Source of the DNA: Candidatus Hydrogenedentota bacterium
GTDB taxonomy: Bacteria > Hydrogenedentota > Hydrogenedentia > Hydrogenedentales > CAITNO01
Length of the DNA: 27,400 nt
Reading direction: 5' to 3'
NCBI GenBank assembly: GCA_007124105.1
Contig: SLFT01000226.1
Span: 1 to 27,400, forward strand
Part shown: positions 15,813-23,823 of the stretch, piece after piece
How positions within the stretch are numbered: position 1 is the first letter of the stretch
Layout of the letters: each line of letters opens with the position of its first letter
Notes under the pieces: model-generated
The model's database searches: none
The model's input: only the letters and a program-made list of their open reading frames with translations
Told to the model about the DNA's origin: nothing
Program-made: the position numbers and the translations under genes

Positions 15813-15841
15813 GTAACGCCCGACCAAAGTTCGGGCGTTAC
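15813..15841 (+). terminator. Hairpin terminator after asd
   Basis: GTAACGCCCGA (15813-15823) pairs perfectly with TCGGGCGTTAC (15831-15841) around a 7-nt loop, 31 nt after the asd stop. The tail TGCTTATTATCGTTTT is T-rich but not a clean run. It also lies at the 3' end of the convergent tRNA gene and could serve both. Confidence 0.75.
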
Positions 15842-15859
15842 TGCTTATTATCGTTTTAT

Positions 15860-15950
<91 letters not shown>

Positions 15951-15962
15951 GTGGCTGTCCAT

Positions 15963-15992
15963 AGTGTACCATGAGCGCCGCCGCAACGTCAA
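15963..15992 (-). promoter_or_regulatory. Promoter for tRNA-Ser
   Basis: On the minus strand TTGACG (15987-15992) and TACACT (15963-15968) are 18 nt apart. The -10 ends 12 nt before the tRNA 5' end, the expected geometry for a short 5' leader. Confidence 0.6.
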
Positions 15993-16011
15993 TCTCGGGT
16001 TGCGCCGCGAT

Positions 16012-16040
16012 TTGTCCTGGCCGCCTCGATCACATACAAT
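16012..16040 (+). promoter_or_regulatory. Candidate promoter for mntP
   Basis: TTGTCC (16012-16017) and TACAAT (16035-16040) are spaced by 17 nt. A small ACAGCG/CGCTGT hairpin follows in the leader, about 47 nt before the ATG. I see no yybP-ykoY-type manganese riboswitch. Confidence 0.45.
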
Positions 16041-16093
16041 GACAGCGCTGTAACGCTGTTAAGTAAGCGGTTCAAGGAGCGAAAACCTTTTCA

Positions 16094-16654
16094 ATGTCTT
16101 TGCTGGTCTTAATTGGTATCTCGGTCGGCCTGGCCATGGACGCATTGGCTGTTGCCATTGGCGTAAGCATCAGTCTGCGCGGCGCCACGCCGCGGCAGGT
16201 GATGCGCCTCTCTTTTCATTTTGGCCTGTTCCAGGGAATCATGCCGATAGCGGGTTGGATTTCAGGCCATTACGCCGCGCCGCTTGTGACATATACGAGC
16301 CACTATATAGCGTTCGGCCTGTTGGCTTTCATTGGCGCGCGCGCCGTCGTACACGCCTTGCGCAAAACAGGCGGCGCCCCTGAAATAATCCGGGACCCGA
16401 CGCGAGGGCTCAGCCTCCTGTTTCTGTCTTTGGCTACCAGCATGGACGCGTTTGTCGTGGGCGTCGCCTTCGCCATAATGCATGTGCGCGTCTGGTACCC
16501 CGCCATAATCATCGGCGTCGTAACCTGTGCGCTTTCCGTTGCGGGCATGATATTTGGCAACCGCATTGGGCGCAGGTTCGGCACTGGCATGGAAGTTATT
16601 GGCGGACTGATTCTGATTCTGATTGGCGTAAAGGCATTGGTGGATGGCCTATAG
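16094..16654 (+). CDS. mntP: Manganese efflux pump MntP
   Basis: This is a six-helix inner-membrane exporter of Mn2+. At 186 residues it has the normal MntP (YebN) length. The two internal half-repeats each carry the family's conserved acidic motif: 'GLAMDALAVAIGV' with D16 and 'TSMDAFVVGVAF' with D118. The start ATG is the only plausible one, but AAGGAG lies 14 nt upstream, a long spacing that may lower translation. A promoter candidate lies about 55 nt upstream. The gene is followed after 15 nt by the argC promoter, with no terminator between, so read-through into the arginine operon is possible. Confidence 0.95.
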   Translation: MSLLVLIGISVGLAMDALAVAIGVSISLRGATPRQVMRLSFHFGLFQGIMPIAGWISGHYAAPLVTYTSHYIAFGLLAFIGARAVVHALRKTGGAPEIIRDPTRGLSLLFLSLATSMDAFVVGVAFAIMHVRVWYPAIIIGVVTCALSVAGMIFGNRIGRRFGTGMEVIGGLILILIGVKALVDGL

Positions 16655-16669
16655 CCGTAACCCCATAAT

Positions 16670-16698
16670 TTGACCGTAGCGACCAAGGGCTATATAAT
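16670..16698 (+). promoter_or_regulatory. Strong sigma70-type promoter of the argCJB-exb operon
   Basis: TTGACC (16670-16675) and a perfect TATAAT (16693-16698) are 17 nt apart. Transcription would start near 16705, giving a leader of about 175 nt before argC. That leader may pair CAATGG with CCGTTG near 16745-16772, but I recognise no riboswitch in it. Confidence 0.75.
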
Positions 16699-16880
16699 CT
16701 GTAACAAGAGAGCATAAGGCGTTGTAACCGTCACCGCGTCAAGCAATGGAAAAGATGCCCTGTCCAACCGTTGTATAGGTCGTAGGGTCTAACCAGGTAC
16801 ATCGCCTTCTTTACGGTTCCTGATGGCCGTTTCCTTTTACTTTTCTGTTTCTTTTCAACCAACATATTTCGAGGTATCAG

Positions 16881-17894
16881 ATGATTAACATAGGTATTGT
16901 TGGCGCCACGGGATACGGCGGACGCGAGTTGTTGCGGCTGCTCAGCGGACACCCCGAGGCGCGACTGGTTGCAGCCGCTTCCACCAGTGTGGCAGGTGAA
17001 CCCTTGTCGCGGGAATTGCCGGCGTTTGGCAAGATATACGACTTGAATTTCGAGTTGTTTGACGCGGACGCGTTGTCGCGCACCTGCGATGTAGTGTTTG
17101 TGGGCGTTCCCGGCAAAGCCAGCATGGCGCCTGTTGCGGCGCTTCGCGAGGCCGGTGTGCGCGTGATAGACATCGGTTCGGATTTTCGGCTGAAAGACAC
17201 CACCGCATTTGAACAGTATTACAAGGCTGAACACACAGCGGCGCATTTGTTGGATGAGGCCGTGTATGGGCTTGTACCGTGGTATCGCAATGCGCTGGCC
17301 GAGGCGCAACTTGTGGCCGTGCCCGGCTGTTACCCCATCAGCGCGTTGCTGCCATTGCGTCCACTTGTGGAGGCGCCCATCGCGTCGCTTCCCGTGGTGA
17401 TTGACAGCATATCGGGTATCAGCGGCGCCGGCAAGACGCCCTCCGAGGCTTTTCATTTTCCTGAGATAAACGAGAACCTCAAGGCCTATAAACTGGGGGC
17501 GCATCAACACATACCCGAAATAGAGCAGGAACTGCTCCACAAAATGACTGTGCAGTTCACGCCTCATGTAGCGCCCTTGACGCGCGGCATTCTGACCACT
17601 ATCACGTTGCGGCCCGAAAAAAACTTTGACCCGGCCGCGTATTATGAGTGCTACGCGGAGGAGCCATTCGTGCGTGTGTTGGGCGCGAACGCGTTGCCCG
17701 AGGTGCGGTATGTGCGCGGCGCGAACTTCTGCGATTTCGGCTGGGTAATGGACGCGCGCACCGGCAACCTGATCATCGTCAGCGCCATTGACAACCTGAT
17801 GGGCGGCACCGCCGGCATGGCCGTTCAGTGTATGAACATTATGTTCAACCTGGACGAAACAACCGGACTGCGCTGGGGAGGTATGGCGCCATGA
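16881..17894 (+). CDS. argC: N-acetyl-gamma-glutamyl-phosphate reductase
   Basis: This is the third step of arginine synthesis: NADPH-dependent reduction of N-acetylglutamyl phosphate. The nucleotide-binding 'GIVGATGYGGRELLRLL' is at 5-21, the catalytic Cys150 in 'VPGCYPIS', and 'SGISGAGK' and 'HQHIPEIEQEL' are family motifs. The length of 337 residues is normal. GAGG lies 6 nt before the ATG. The final ATGA overlaps the argJ start, so translation is coupled. It heads an operon with argJ and argB; argD and argF are not in the window. Confidence 0.97.
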   Translation: MINIGIVGATGYGGRELLRLLSGHPEARLVAAASTSVAGEPLSRELPAFGKIYDLNFELFDADALSRTCDVVFVGVPGKASMAPVAALREAGVRVIDIGSDFRLKDTTAFEQYYKAEHTAAHLLDEAVYGLVPWYRNALAEAQLVAVPGCYPISALLPLRPLVEAPIASLPVVIDSISGISGAGKTPSEAFHFPEINENLKAYKLGAHQHIPEIEQELLHKMTVQFTPHVAPLTRGILTTITLRPEKNFDPAAYYECYAEEPFVRVLGANALPEVRYVRGANFCDFGWVMDARTGNLIIVSAIDNLMGGTAGMAVQCMNIMFNLDETTGLRWGGMAP

Positions 17895-19096
17895 CTGTCA
17901 TTGAAAAAGGCGTGTGCGCGCCGACAGGATTTCGGGCGGCAGCGGCGGCGGCGGGTATCAAGAGGCTCGGCACAACCCGGTTGGATTGCGCCTTGATTGT
18001 GAGCGATGCGCCTGCAGCCGTGGCGGGTGTGTTTACCACCAACGTGGTACATGCGGCACCCGTACGCTACTGTCGCGAGGTGTGCGCAGGCGGCGTTGCG
18101 CGGGCGGTGGTGGTAAACAGCGGCAATGCCAATGCCTGCACGGGCGAACAGGGCTATGCCGACACGTTGGCGACGGCGACGCTTGTGGGAAAACTGCTCG
18201 ATATCCCGGTAGACCAGGTATGCGTCAGCAGCACCGGCGTTATTGGCGTACCCATGCCCATGGACCGCCTCACGCACGGCATTGAACAATGCGCTACAGC
18301 GCTTTCTGATTGCAACGGTACAGACGCGGCGCGCGCGATCATGACCACAGATACGATTCCCAAGGAGTGCTCCATCGCGATTCCATTGGAGGCGGGCTGT
18401 GTGCGCGTTGGCGCTATCGCCAAGGGCGCAGGCATGATTGCGCCGCACATGGCCACCATGCTGTCCTTCATCACAACCGACGCTGCCGTGGCCGCCCCAG
18501 ACTTGCAGCGCCTGCTTCAGGACGCTGTGTCGAAATCATTCAACTGTATCTGTGTGGACAACGACATGAGCACCAACGATACGGTGCTGTGCCTGGCCAA
18601 CGGCCTGTCCGGGGTCTCGCTGAAACCCGGTACGCCCGATTATGAGCGTTTTGCCGCCGCGGTAACCGAGATTTGTGTATCGCTGGCTCAGGCATTGGTG
18701 AGAGACGGCGAAGGCGCCACCAAGTTCATCGAAATAACCGTGGCCGGCGCCGCCAATGACGAAGATGCGCGGCGGATCGCCTCGGCTATCGCCAAATCAC
18801 AATTGTGCAAGACAGCCTTCTACGGACAGGATGCCAACTGGGGACGCATCGCCGCCGCCGCAGGCTATTCCGGTGCCGCCTTTGATCCCACCGGATTGAA
18901 CCTTCACATCCAGGGCGTACATGTTCTAGCGGCGGGACAACCCACCTCGTACACCGAAGCGGAAGTGCAAGCGTTGATGAAAGAGCCCGATATAAAGGTT
19001 TTGCTTTCCCTGCGCGAGGGCACAGCTGCCGCAACTTTCTGGACTTCCGATTTAAGCTTGGATTACGTCAAAATTAACGCGGATTACCGCACCTGA
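17891..19096 (+). CDS. argJ: Bifunctional glutamate N-acetyltransferase/ornithine acetyltransferase
   Basis: ArgJ recycles the acetyl group from N-acetylornithine to glutamate and, in bifunctional forms, also makes N-acetylglutamate from acetyl-CoA. Its presence points to the cyclic arginine pathway. The ATG at 17891 overlaps the argC stop; a longer frame would run through argC. The precursor self-cleaves before the Thr of 'HMATMLSF' (T189). Other family marks are 'VVVNSGNANACTG', 'SSTGVIG' near 113-119, 'KGAGMIAPHMA', 'STNDT' and the C-terminal 'YVKINADYRT'. The length of 401 residues is normal. Whether it is bifunctional cannot be read from the sequence alone; no argA or argE is visible here. 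Confidence 0.96.
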   Translation: MTVIEKGVCAPTGFRAAAAAAGIKRLGTTRLDCALIVSDAPAAVAGVFTTNVVHAAPVRYCREVCAGGVARAVVVNSGNANACTGEQGYADTLATATLVGKLLDIPVDQVCVSSTGVIGVPMPMDRLTHGIEQCATALSDCNGTDAARAIMTTDTIPKECSIAIPLEAGCVRVGAIAKGAGMIAPHMATMLSFITTDAAVAAPDLQRLLQDAVSKSFNCICVDNDMSTNDTVLCLANGLSGVSLKPGTPDYERFAAAVTEICVSLAQALVRDGEGATKFIEITVAGAANDEDARRIASAIAKSQLCKTAFYGQDANWGRIAAAAGYSGAAFDPTGLNLHIQGVHVLAAGQPTSYTEAEVQALMKEPDIKVLLSLREGTAAATFWTSDLSLDYVKINADYRT

Positions 19097-19170
19097 TACA
19101 ACCCGGGCCCTCGATACGCGCAACAATTGCCTTAACCCGGATATTTCACCAGGTTTCGTCGTGAGCCCGC

Positions 19171-19202
19171 GACCCTACGCTATCTCGACCCTACGCTATC
19201 TC
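19171..19202. repeat. Perfect 16-bp tandem duplication
   Basis: GACCCTACGCTATCTC occurs twice head to tail (19171-19186 and 19187-19202) in the 267-nt gap between argJ and argB. Confidence 0.85.
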
Positions 19203-19244
19203 TTGCGTTTCCCCCCCGCGATCGGTAATCATATACACGTAAGA

Positions 19245-19289
19245 GATGCGTGGTTATTTGAACACAAATGGCGCGGTATACCACGCATC
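19245..19289. promoter_or_regulatory. Composite hairpin in the argB leader
   Basis: GATGCGTGGT (19245-19254) pairs exactly with ACCACGCATC (19280-19289). Inside, ATTTG (19256-19260) pairs with CAAAT (19265-19269). It lies about 75 nt before the argB ATG. There is no T-run, so an attenuator-type terminator is not supported. It may be an RNA element or processing site. Confidence 0.45.
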
Positions 19290-19363
19290 CACAGGAACGT
19301 CCCGATTGCAGATATGCTCAGTGTGGATTGTTGCGCGCCATGGCATTTATAGAAAGAAACGCC

Positions 19364-20254
19364 ATGCAAGAGTTCATAGAAAAGGCGGAAGTGCTGATTG
19401 AAGCGCTTCCCTACATTCGCCAGTTTTTTGGAAAGACCGTTGTGATCAAGTACGGCGGCGCGGCCATGCTCGACGCAGAGTTGCGCGCCTGTACCGCGCA
19501 GGATATTGTGCTCATGCGCTATGTGGGCATGAATCCAATTGTGGTGCATGGCGGCGGCCCAGCAATAAACGCCATGCTCAAGCGACTGCAAATCAAGTCG
19601 CAGTTCACCAGCCAGGGTTTGCGTGTTACGGACAGCGACACCATGGAAATAGTGGAAATGATGCTTGCTGGTTCGGTAAACAAGGACATTGTGAACCTGT
19701 TGAACCACGCCGGCGGCGAGGCGGTGGGCCTGTGCGGCAAGGACGGGCGTTTGTTATACGCCCGTAAGGTTACGACAGATACCGACGAGGATGTGGGCCA
19801 GGTTGGCGAAATTACCAATGTCAACACGAAAGTGCTTAAGGCGTTATATGAGAACGGCATGATCCCGGTTATCGCGCCCATCGCCACGGATGAACAGGGC
19901 AATTCCTGGAATGTGAACGCGGATACGGCGGCGGGCGATGTGGCTGCGGCGGTGGAAGCGGAGAAACTGGTGTTTCTTACCGACACGCCGGGATTGTTGC
20001 GCAATGTGGACGACCCGGAATCGCTGATACACCGCGTCCATTCGCGCAGCGTTGAAGAATTGAAAAAACAGGGCGTCATTGCCGGCGGCATGGCCCCGAA
20101 GATTGACGCCTGCCTGAAAGCGCTGGACTTTGGCGTACGCCGCACCCATATCATTGATGGGCGCGTTCCACACAGCCTGTTGCTCGAAATATTCACGGAC
20201 AAGGGTCTGGGTTCGCTGGTCAGTCACGACCTGCTCGACGGCATGGAAGGATAA
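19364..20254 (+). CDS. argB: Acetylglutamate kinase
   Basis: This kinase phosphorylates N-acetylglutamate, the second step of arginine synthesis. I start at the ATG at 19364, giving 296 residues and the family's usual start 'MQEFIEKAEVLIEALPYI'; an earlier in-frame ATG at 19268 would add a non-family stretch that covers the leader hairpin. Motifs: 'VIKYGGAAM' (phosphate-binding Lys), 'VVHGGGPAINAML', 'VNADTAAGDVAAA' and 'GGMAPKIDACL'. The N-terminal helix length fits the arginine-inhibited hexameric type, which is inference. The Shine-Dalgarno before this ATG is weak (GAAAGA). The exbB ribosome site GGAAGGA lies within the last argB codons, linking the two genes. Confidence 0.95.
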   Translation: MQEFIEKAEVLIEALPYIRQFFGKTVVIKYGGAAMLDAELRACTAQDIVLMRYVGMNPIVVHGGGPAINAMLKRLQIKSQFTSQGLRVTDSDTMEIVEMMLAGSVNKDIVNLLNHAGGEAVGLCGKDGRLLYARKVTTDTDEDVGQVGEITNVNTKVLKALYENGMIPVIAPIATDEQGNSWNVNADTAAGDVAAAVEAEKLVFLTDTPGLLRNVDDPESLIHRVHSRSVEELKKQGVIAGGMAPKIDACLKALDFGVRRTHIIDGRVPHSLLLEIFTDKGLGSLVSHDLLDGMEG

Positions 20255-20261
20255 TAAAAAC

Positions 20262-20909
20262 ATGCAGAGCGCATCTGATTATTTTCTTGTAGACATCATT
20301 TTCAAGGGCGGCATCCTCATGTGGCCCATCATGATGTGTTCGGTGGTGGGCCTTGCCATTACGGTTGAACGCTTTTTTGCGTTGCGGCGGGCCGACATAG
20401 ACACGCGCGAGTTCATGGACATCATGCGCCAGGTGCTGCGTCAGAACCGGATTCGCGAGGCCATCGAGATCTGCGATGAGACCGAGGCGCCCGTGGCGCG
20501 CATTATGAAGGCGGGCATTCTCAAGCATGATCGCAGTAAAGACGATATCCGTGAGGCTATTGAAGACGCGGGCCGATTCGAAATCCCCCGGCTCGAGCGT
20601 TATCTCTCCGCCCTGGCAACCTGCGCAAACATTGCGCCCCTGCTCGGATTGCTGGGCACAGTGTCAGGTATGATTAAAGCCTTCGCGCAAATTCAAAACC
20701 TGCGCGGCCAGGTGAACCCAAGCGACTTGGCCGAAGGCATCAGCAACGCGTTGGTGACCACCGCCGCCGGGCTGACTGTAGCCATTCCCATGCTGGTGGT
20801 ATACAACTATTTCGTGACGCGCGTGGACAACATGATAATCGAAATGGAGCTGAGCTCCTCGGAATTGATCGAACTGCTTACACGCCATCACGGCGAACGC
20901 GAGATATGA
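20262..20909 (+). CDS. exbB: MotA/TolQ/ExbB proton channel protein
   Basis: This is the proton-channel subunit of an ExbBD or TolQR complex in the inner membrane. The ATG at 20262 is chosen because GGAAGGA lies about 10 nt upstream, inside the end of argB; a frame extended upstream would overlap argB wholly. The 215 residues show three helices (about 17-40, 113-139 and 160-185) with the family motifs 'APLLGLLGTVSGMI' (125-138) and 'NALVTTAAGLTVAIP' (162-176). It lies 7 nt after argB and 4 nt before exbD. ExbB and TolQ cannot be separated with confidence, but the TonB-like gene downstream favours ExbB. Confidence 0.92.
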   Translation: MQSASDYFLVDIIFKGGILMWPIMMCSVVGLAITVERFFALRRADIDTREFMDIMRQVLRQNRIREAIEICDETEAPVARIMKAGILKHDRSKDDIREAIEDAGRFEIPRLERYLSALATCANIAPLLGLLGTVSGMIKAFAQIQNLRGQVNPSDLAEGISNALVTTAAGLTVAIPMLVVYNYFVTRVDNMIIEMELSSSELIELLTRHHGEREI

Positions 20910-20913
20910 GCCC

Positions 20914-21354
20914 ATGAAATTTCCACGGAACAATACGCGGAAAATACGCGCCTCCGTCGAGTTGACGCCGCTGATAGACGTGGTGTTTCAGCTGCTCATC
21001 TTCTTCATGCTCTCGTCCACGTTTATTGTACAGACCTCCGTGCCCATCGAATTGCCGGAAGCAGACGGCGCGGGGCAACTCGAACGCAAGGAATTAACCA
21101 TCACACTGGTGTATGGAACCGGCGGTCCGGGCGATGGCGGCGAAGTTTATGTTAACGATGTGTCCATTACGAACTGGACGCAACTGACGCGGCTGCTGGT
21201 GGACCTGCGCGAACGCGAGCCGGAGGCATTGGTGCTTATCCGGCCGGACGCGCGCGTGCCCACAGAACGACTGGTTAAGGTGCTGGGATTCGCCAACAGC
21301 GTCGGCATCAAAAATTACGGCATCGCAGCTACCGCGCCAACGGAAGAGGAATAA
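20914..21354 (+). CDS. exbD: ExbD/TolR family biopolymer transport protein
   Basis: The 146 residues give a short cytoplasmic N-terminus, one membrane helix and a periplasmic domain. The proton-path Asp22 sits in 'LTPLIDVVFQLLIFFML' (18-34), the hallmark of the family. The periplasmic part ends 'VLGFANSVGIKNYGIAA', as in ExbD/TolR. A Gly-rich insert ('GTGGPGDGGEVYV', about 68-80) lengthens one periplasmic loop. The stop and the next start overlap by one base (TAATG). Works with the preceding ExbB to energise the TonB-like protein. Confidence 0.92.
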   Translation: MKFPRNNTRKIRASVELTPLIDVVFQLLIFFMLSSTFIVQTSVPIELPEADGAGQLERKELTITLVYGTGGPGDGGEVYVNDVSITNWTQLTRLLVDLREREPEALVLIRPDARVPTERLVKVLGFANSVGIKNYGIAATAPTEEE

Positions 21355-22250
21355 TGATGGTTGCGCCGGCGCAAGAGAACACGGCGCCGCGGACGCGACC
21401 GGACAACCTCGACGAGCGGCGCGTTCGGCGTCTGGCGCGCATGCGACGTGAAAAACGCCGATTCCAGGCAGCGCTTGGCCTTGCGCTGGTGTTTCACCTG
21501 TCCATGATCACCATCTTCGAGATTGTGATCCCCTTTCCTCGAAATGACCCCGAATATTACAACGTAAGCATCGTGTCCAGTCCCGCGTCGTCGCCAGAAC
21601 CCACGAGCAACGGTAGAACAGGGGATACACTCGCATTAAGCGGGGCGCTGCGTTTCGCTGACGGCGTACCCACAGTGGAACTGCCTGTTATCGAATTTGC
21701 GGAATTGGACAGGCTGCGCGTACGATACGACGCCTCGGAGCCGCTGCCGGACCTTGACGACTTTTTCGAGCCCGCCAGACCCGCGGACAGCTGGGCGCGA
21801 TTCGGCGGTGAACTACACCGACTGGGCCGCTCTCTGCGCGACTTCGCGTTGCCCGGCGAACGGGGCGCGACAGTTCCCGCCGCAGGCGCGCAGGCGCAGT
21901 CGCTGACACACCGACCCGCTGAGGGTTTTGAAGCGTATATTGAATGGAATACATCGCCCCACGACAGAGAACTTCTCTTCGCGCCGCCCATCAGAGCTTT
22001 GTGGGAGATACGACCCACCGACTTGCGAAGACCCCTTGAAATCGTTTTCAAAGTTGCCCCCTCGGGGCGCGTGGTAAACGTATGGAGTCCCATGATAGAT
22101 GAAGGCGGGTTAATAGACGATGTACAAATCACCGTTCTACAATATCGCTTTGCGCCGTTAGCTGACTATGGCGACACTGCGTCGCCGACTGCTTCTTCCC
22201 AGGAACAGTCCGGTGTATTGTTTATCCGGGCGTCGGAGAACGCGCCATGA
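21354..22250 (+). CDS. TonB-like energy transducer with divergent periplasmic region
   Basis: A cytoplasmic, Arg-rich N-terminus (22-37) precedes one membrane helix (about 39-60). The periplasmic part (about 61-298) is not the Pro/Lys-rich rod of classical TonB but an acidic, Asp/Glu-containing region. Near residues 220-275, 'LEIVFKVAPSGRVVNVWSP' and 'LIDDVQITVLQYRFAP' follow the TonB/TolA C-terminal strand pattern 'v.v...G.v..v.i..ssG...lD.aa...l..wrF.P'. Position directly after exbD with overlapping codons supports an energy-transducing role. Which outer-membrane receptor it serves is unknown. The ATG pair at 21354 and 21357 are both usable. The stop overlaps the next gene by ATGA. Confidence 0.7.
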   Translation: MMVAPAQENTAPRTRPDNLDERRVRRLARMRREKRRFQAALGLALVFHLSMITIFEIVIPFPRNDPEYYNVSIVSSPASSPEPTSNGRTGDTLALSGALRFADGVPTVELPVIEFAELDRLRVRYDASEPLPDLDDFFEPARPADSWARFGGELHRLGRSLRDFALPGERGATVPAAGAQAQSLTHRPAEGFEAYIEWNTSPHDRELLFAPPIRALWEIRPTDLRRPLEIVFKVAPSGRVVNVWSPMIDEGGLIDDVQITVLQYRFAPLADYGDTASPTASSQEQSGVLFIRASENAP

Positions 22251-22624
22251 TACAAATCGGGTTGACAACGGCCATGTTCATATACGGGGCGGCCATTGTT
22301 GTCCTGGCCGTATTCCTCTACTTTGTAAGCGAATTGCGGGCCGCGCGCGTGTATCACACGTTGGAACGCCAATTTCTATGGCGCTGCGCCTTCTGTAGCT
22401 TCCTGTACCTTGATGAAGGCGCCGCCCACATATCGCAATGCCCGCGCTGTGAAAGTTATAATACAGGCGTGGACGCGCAGGATAAAGCCGTAAGCGCCGC
22501 GAAACAGCGATTTCAACAAACGCCCGATGAAACACATCAACCCGACGAAGAAATGCCGCGCCGCAATCCTTCCCGGCGTAAACGTCCACAGAGCCGTCGC
22601 CGTGGACCAAGGCGACGCAGATAG
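22247..22624 (+). CDS. Small membrane-anchored zinc-ribbon protein with Arg-rich tail
   Basis: This is a 125-residue protein. Residues about 8-30 form one membrane helix. Two Cys pairs, CAFC (47-50) and CPRC (65-68), make a rubredoxin- or zinc-ribbon-like module. The last 25 residues are nearly all Arg, Pro and Ser ('RRNPSRRKRPQSRRRGPRRR'), a strongly basic tail. The ATGA overlap with the TonB-like gene makes it the last gene of the operon. I do not recognise a named family. The topology (helix first, then ribbon and basic tail) suggests a cytoplasmic module held at the membrane, possibly touching RNA or phospholipid. A function in envelope transport is inferred only from position. Confidence 0.65.
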   Translation: MIQIGLTTAMFIYGAAIVVLAVFLYFVSELRAARVYHTLERQFLWRCAFCSFLYLDEGAAHISQCPRCESYNTGVDAQDKAVSAAKQRFQQTPDETHQPDEEMPRRNPSRRKRPQSRRRGPRRRR

Positions 22625-22674
22625 GGCCGCACACACTCAGGTACAAGCGCATCCGCCTCAAAAACAACAAATCT

Positions 22675-22703
22675 TTGTAACCATTTCTTAAATGAACTAC
22701 AAT
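22675..22703 (+). promoter_or_regulatory. Candidate sigma70 promoter for the epimerase
   Basis: TTGTAA (22675-22680) and TACAAT (22698-22703) are spaced by 17 nt in an AT-rich stretch. The start point would be about 35 nt before the epimerase ATG. Confidence 0.6.
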
Positions 22704-22744
22704 ATACAGCAACGCTACATTCGTAAATGTCTTGGAGCAGAACC

Positions 22745-23740
22745 ATGAGAATACTTGTCGCAGGCGGCGCGGGCTATATCGGCTCCGTGCTGACGCCCTT
22801 ACTGCAGGAACACGGCTACCAGGTGGACGTGGTGGACTTGCTGTGGTTTGGCAACCACCTGCCCGACTCCATACCCATACAAAAGCGCGATTTATTTACG
22901 CTGGACGCGCCGGATTTTGAAAAGTACAATCAGGTGATCTTTCTGGCCGGATTGAGCAATGATCCCATGGCCGAATATGATCCTGCCATGAACTTCGTTC
23001 AAAACGGGGCGCTGCCCCCCTACTTGGCTTTTCGTGCGCGTCAAGCGGGGGTACAACGATTTATTTACGCCTCCTCGTGCTCCATTTACGGATATACGGA
23101 AAACGAACTGTATAACGAGGATGCGCCCCTGTCCTGCGCCTACCCCTACGGCATATCCAAGCTGGTTGGCGAACGCGGCGTATTACAACAGCAGGAGTCG
23201 GGCTTCTCAACCATCGCGTTGCGCCAGGGAACGGTAAACGGGCACAGCCCGCGCATGCGCTTTGACCTGATTGTCAACACCATGTATAAGGCCGCCATGA
23301 CCGAGGGCCGCATCATTGTAAACAACCCGGCGATATGGCGGCCCCTGGTGGATGTGCGAGACACAGCCGGCGCCTTCTTGCGGGCGGTGCAGGCTGACAA
23401 CGACGTGAGCGGCGTGTTCAACATCGCCTATGACAATTTTACCGTGGGACAGGTCGCGGACCTGGTGAAAGACGCCGTTGAAACACACACGGGCAAGAAA
23501 GTGCTGGTCGAAGTACGCAACCAGGCGGACTGTCGCAACTACAAAGTAGACTGCTCGCGCGCTCGAAATCGTCTTGGATTCCAACCGCAATATGACGTGC
23601 GGGCCATGGTGGCCAATCTGTATGCGCATCATGCATCCTACGGCGACCTGACGTACGAAAAGTTTTACAATATACTGGTCTTCAAACAGCTTTTGGAGCG
23701 GCAGAGCAATGCGTCAACAAAGGCCCCCTGCGCGGGCTGA
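22745..23740 (+). CDS. NAD-dependent sugar-nucleotide epimerase/dehydratase
   Basis: This is an extended short-chain dehydrogenase (SDR). The ATG at 22745 has TTGGAG about 8 nt upstream; an earlier ATG at 22727 would include that site. The NAD-binding GGAGYIGS is at 7-14, Ser in 'ASSCSIYG' at 109-116 and the catalytic YPYGISK with Y135 and K139. The protein length of 331 residues fits UDP-glucose 4-epimerase or dTDP-glucose dehydratase-like enzymes. Substrate is not clear; 'LVGERGVLQQQ' and 'RQGTVNGHSPRMRFDLIVNTM' are typical of the NAD-dependent epimerase/dehydratase group. It has its own promoter and may supply nucleotide sugars for envelope glycans such as those made with the GT-MT fusion protein. 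Confidence 0.88.
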   Translation: MRILVAGGAGYIGSVLTPLLQEHGYQVDVVDLLWFGNHLPDSIPIQKRDLFTLDAPDFEKYNQVIFLAGLSNDPMAEYDPAMNFVQNGALPPYLAFRARQAGVQRFIYASSCSIYGYTENELYNEDAPLSCAYPYGISKLVGERGVLQQQESGFSTIALRQGTVNGHSPRMRFDLIVNTMYKAAMTEGRIIVNNPAIWRPLVDVRDTAGAFLRAVQADNDVSGVFNIAYDNFTVGQVADLVKDAVETHTGKKVLVEVRNQADCRNYKVDCSRARNRLGFQPQYDVRAMVANLYAHHASYGDLTYEKFYNILVFKQLLERQSNASTKAPCAG

Positions 23741-23823
23741 CTGCGCTAATATTTGCAGGGAACCATCCTGTCAAACAATGCTGTTTCCTGTTCTCACATA
23801 ACACGTGTATAAAGGAACCGCTT

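Noticed and set aside
16041..16093. Possible manganese riboswitch before mntP
   Set aside because: The leader is only about 45 nt after the promoter and shows just one small hairpin, too short for the yybP-ykoY type.
17825..18448. Minus-strand ORF of 207 codons
   Set aside because: It is antisense to argJ, which has all family motifs.
19097..19363. Possible T-box or terminator-type attenuator before argB
   Set aside because: There is a hairpin but no T-run, no specifier-loop or T-box sequence.
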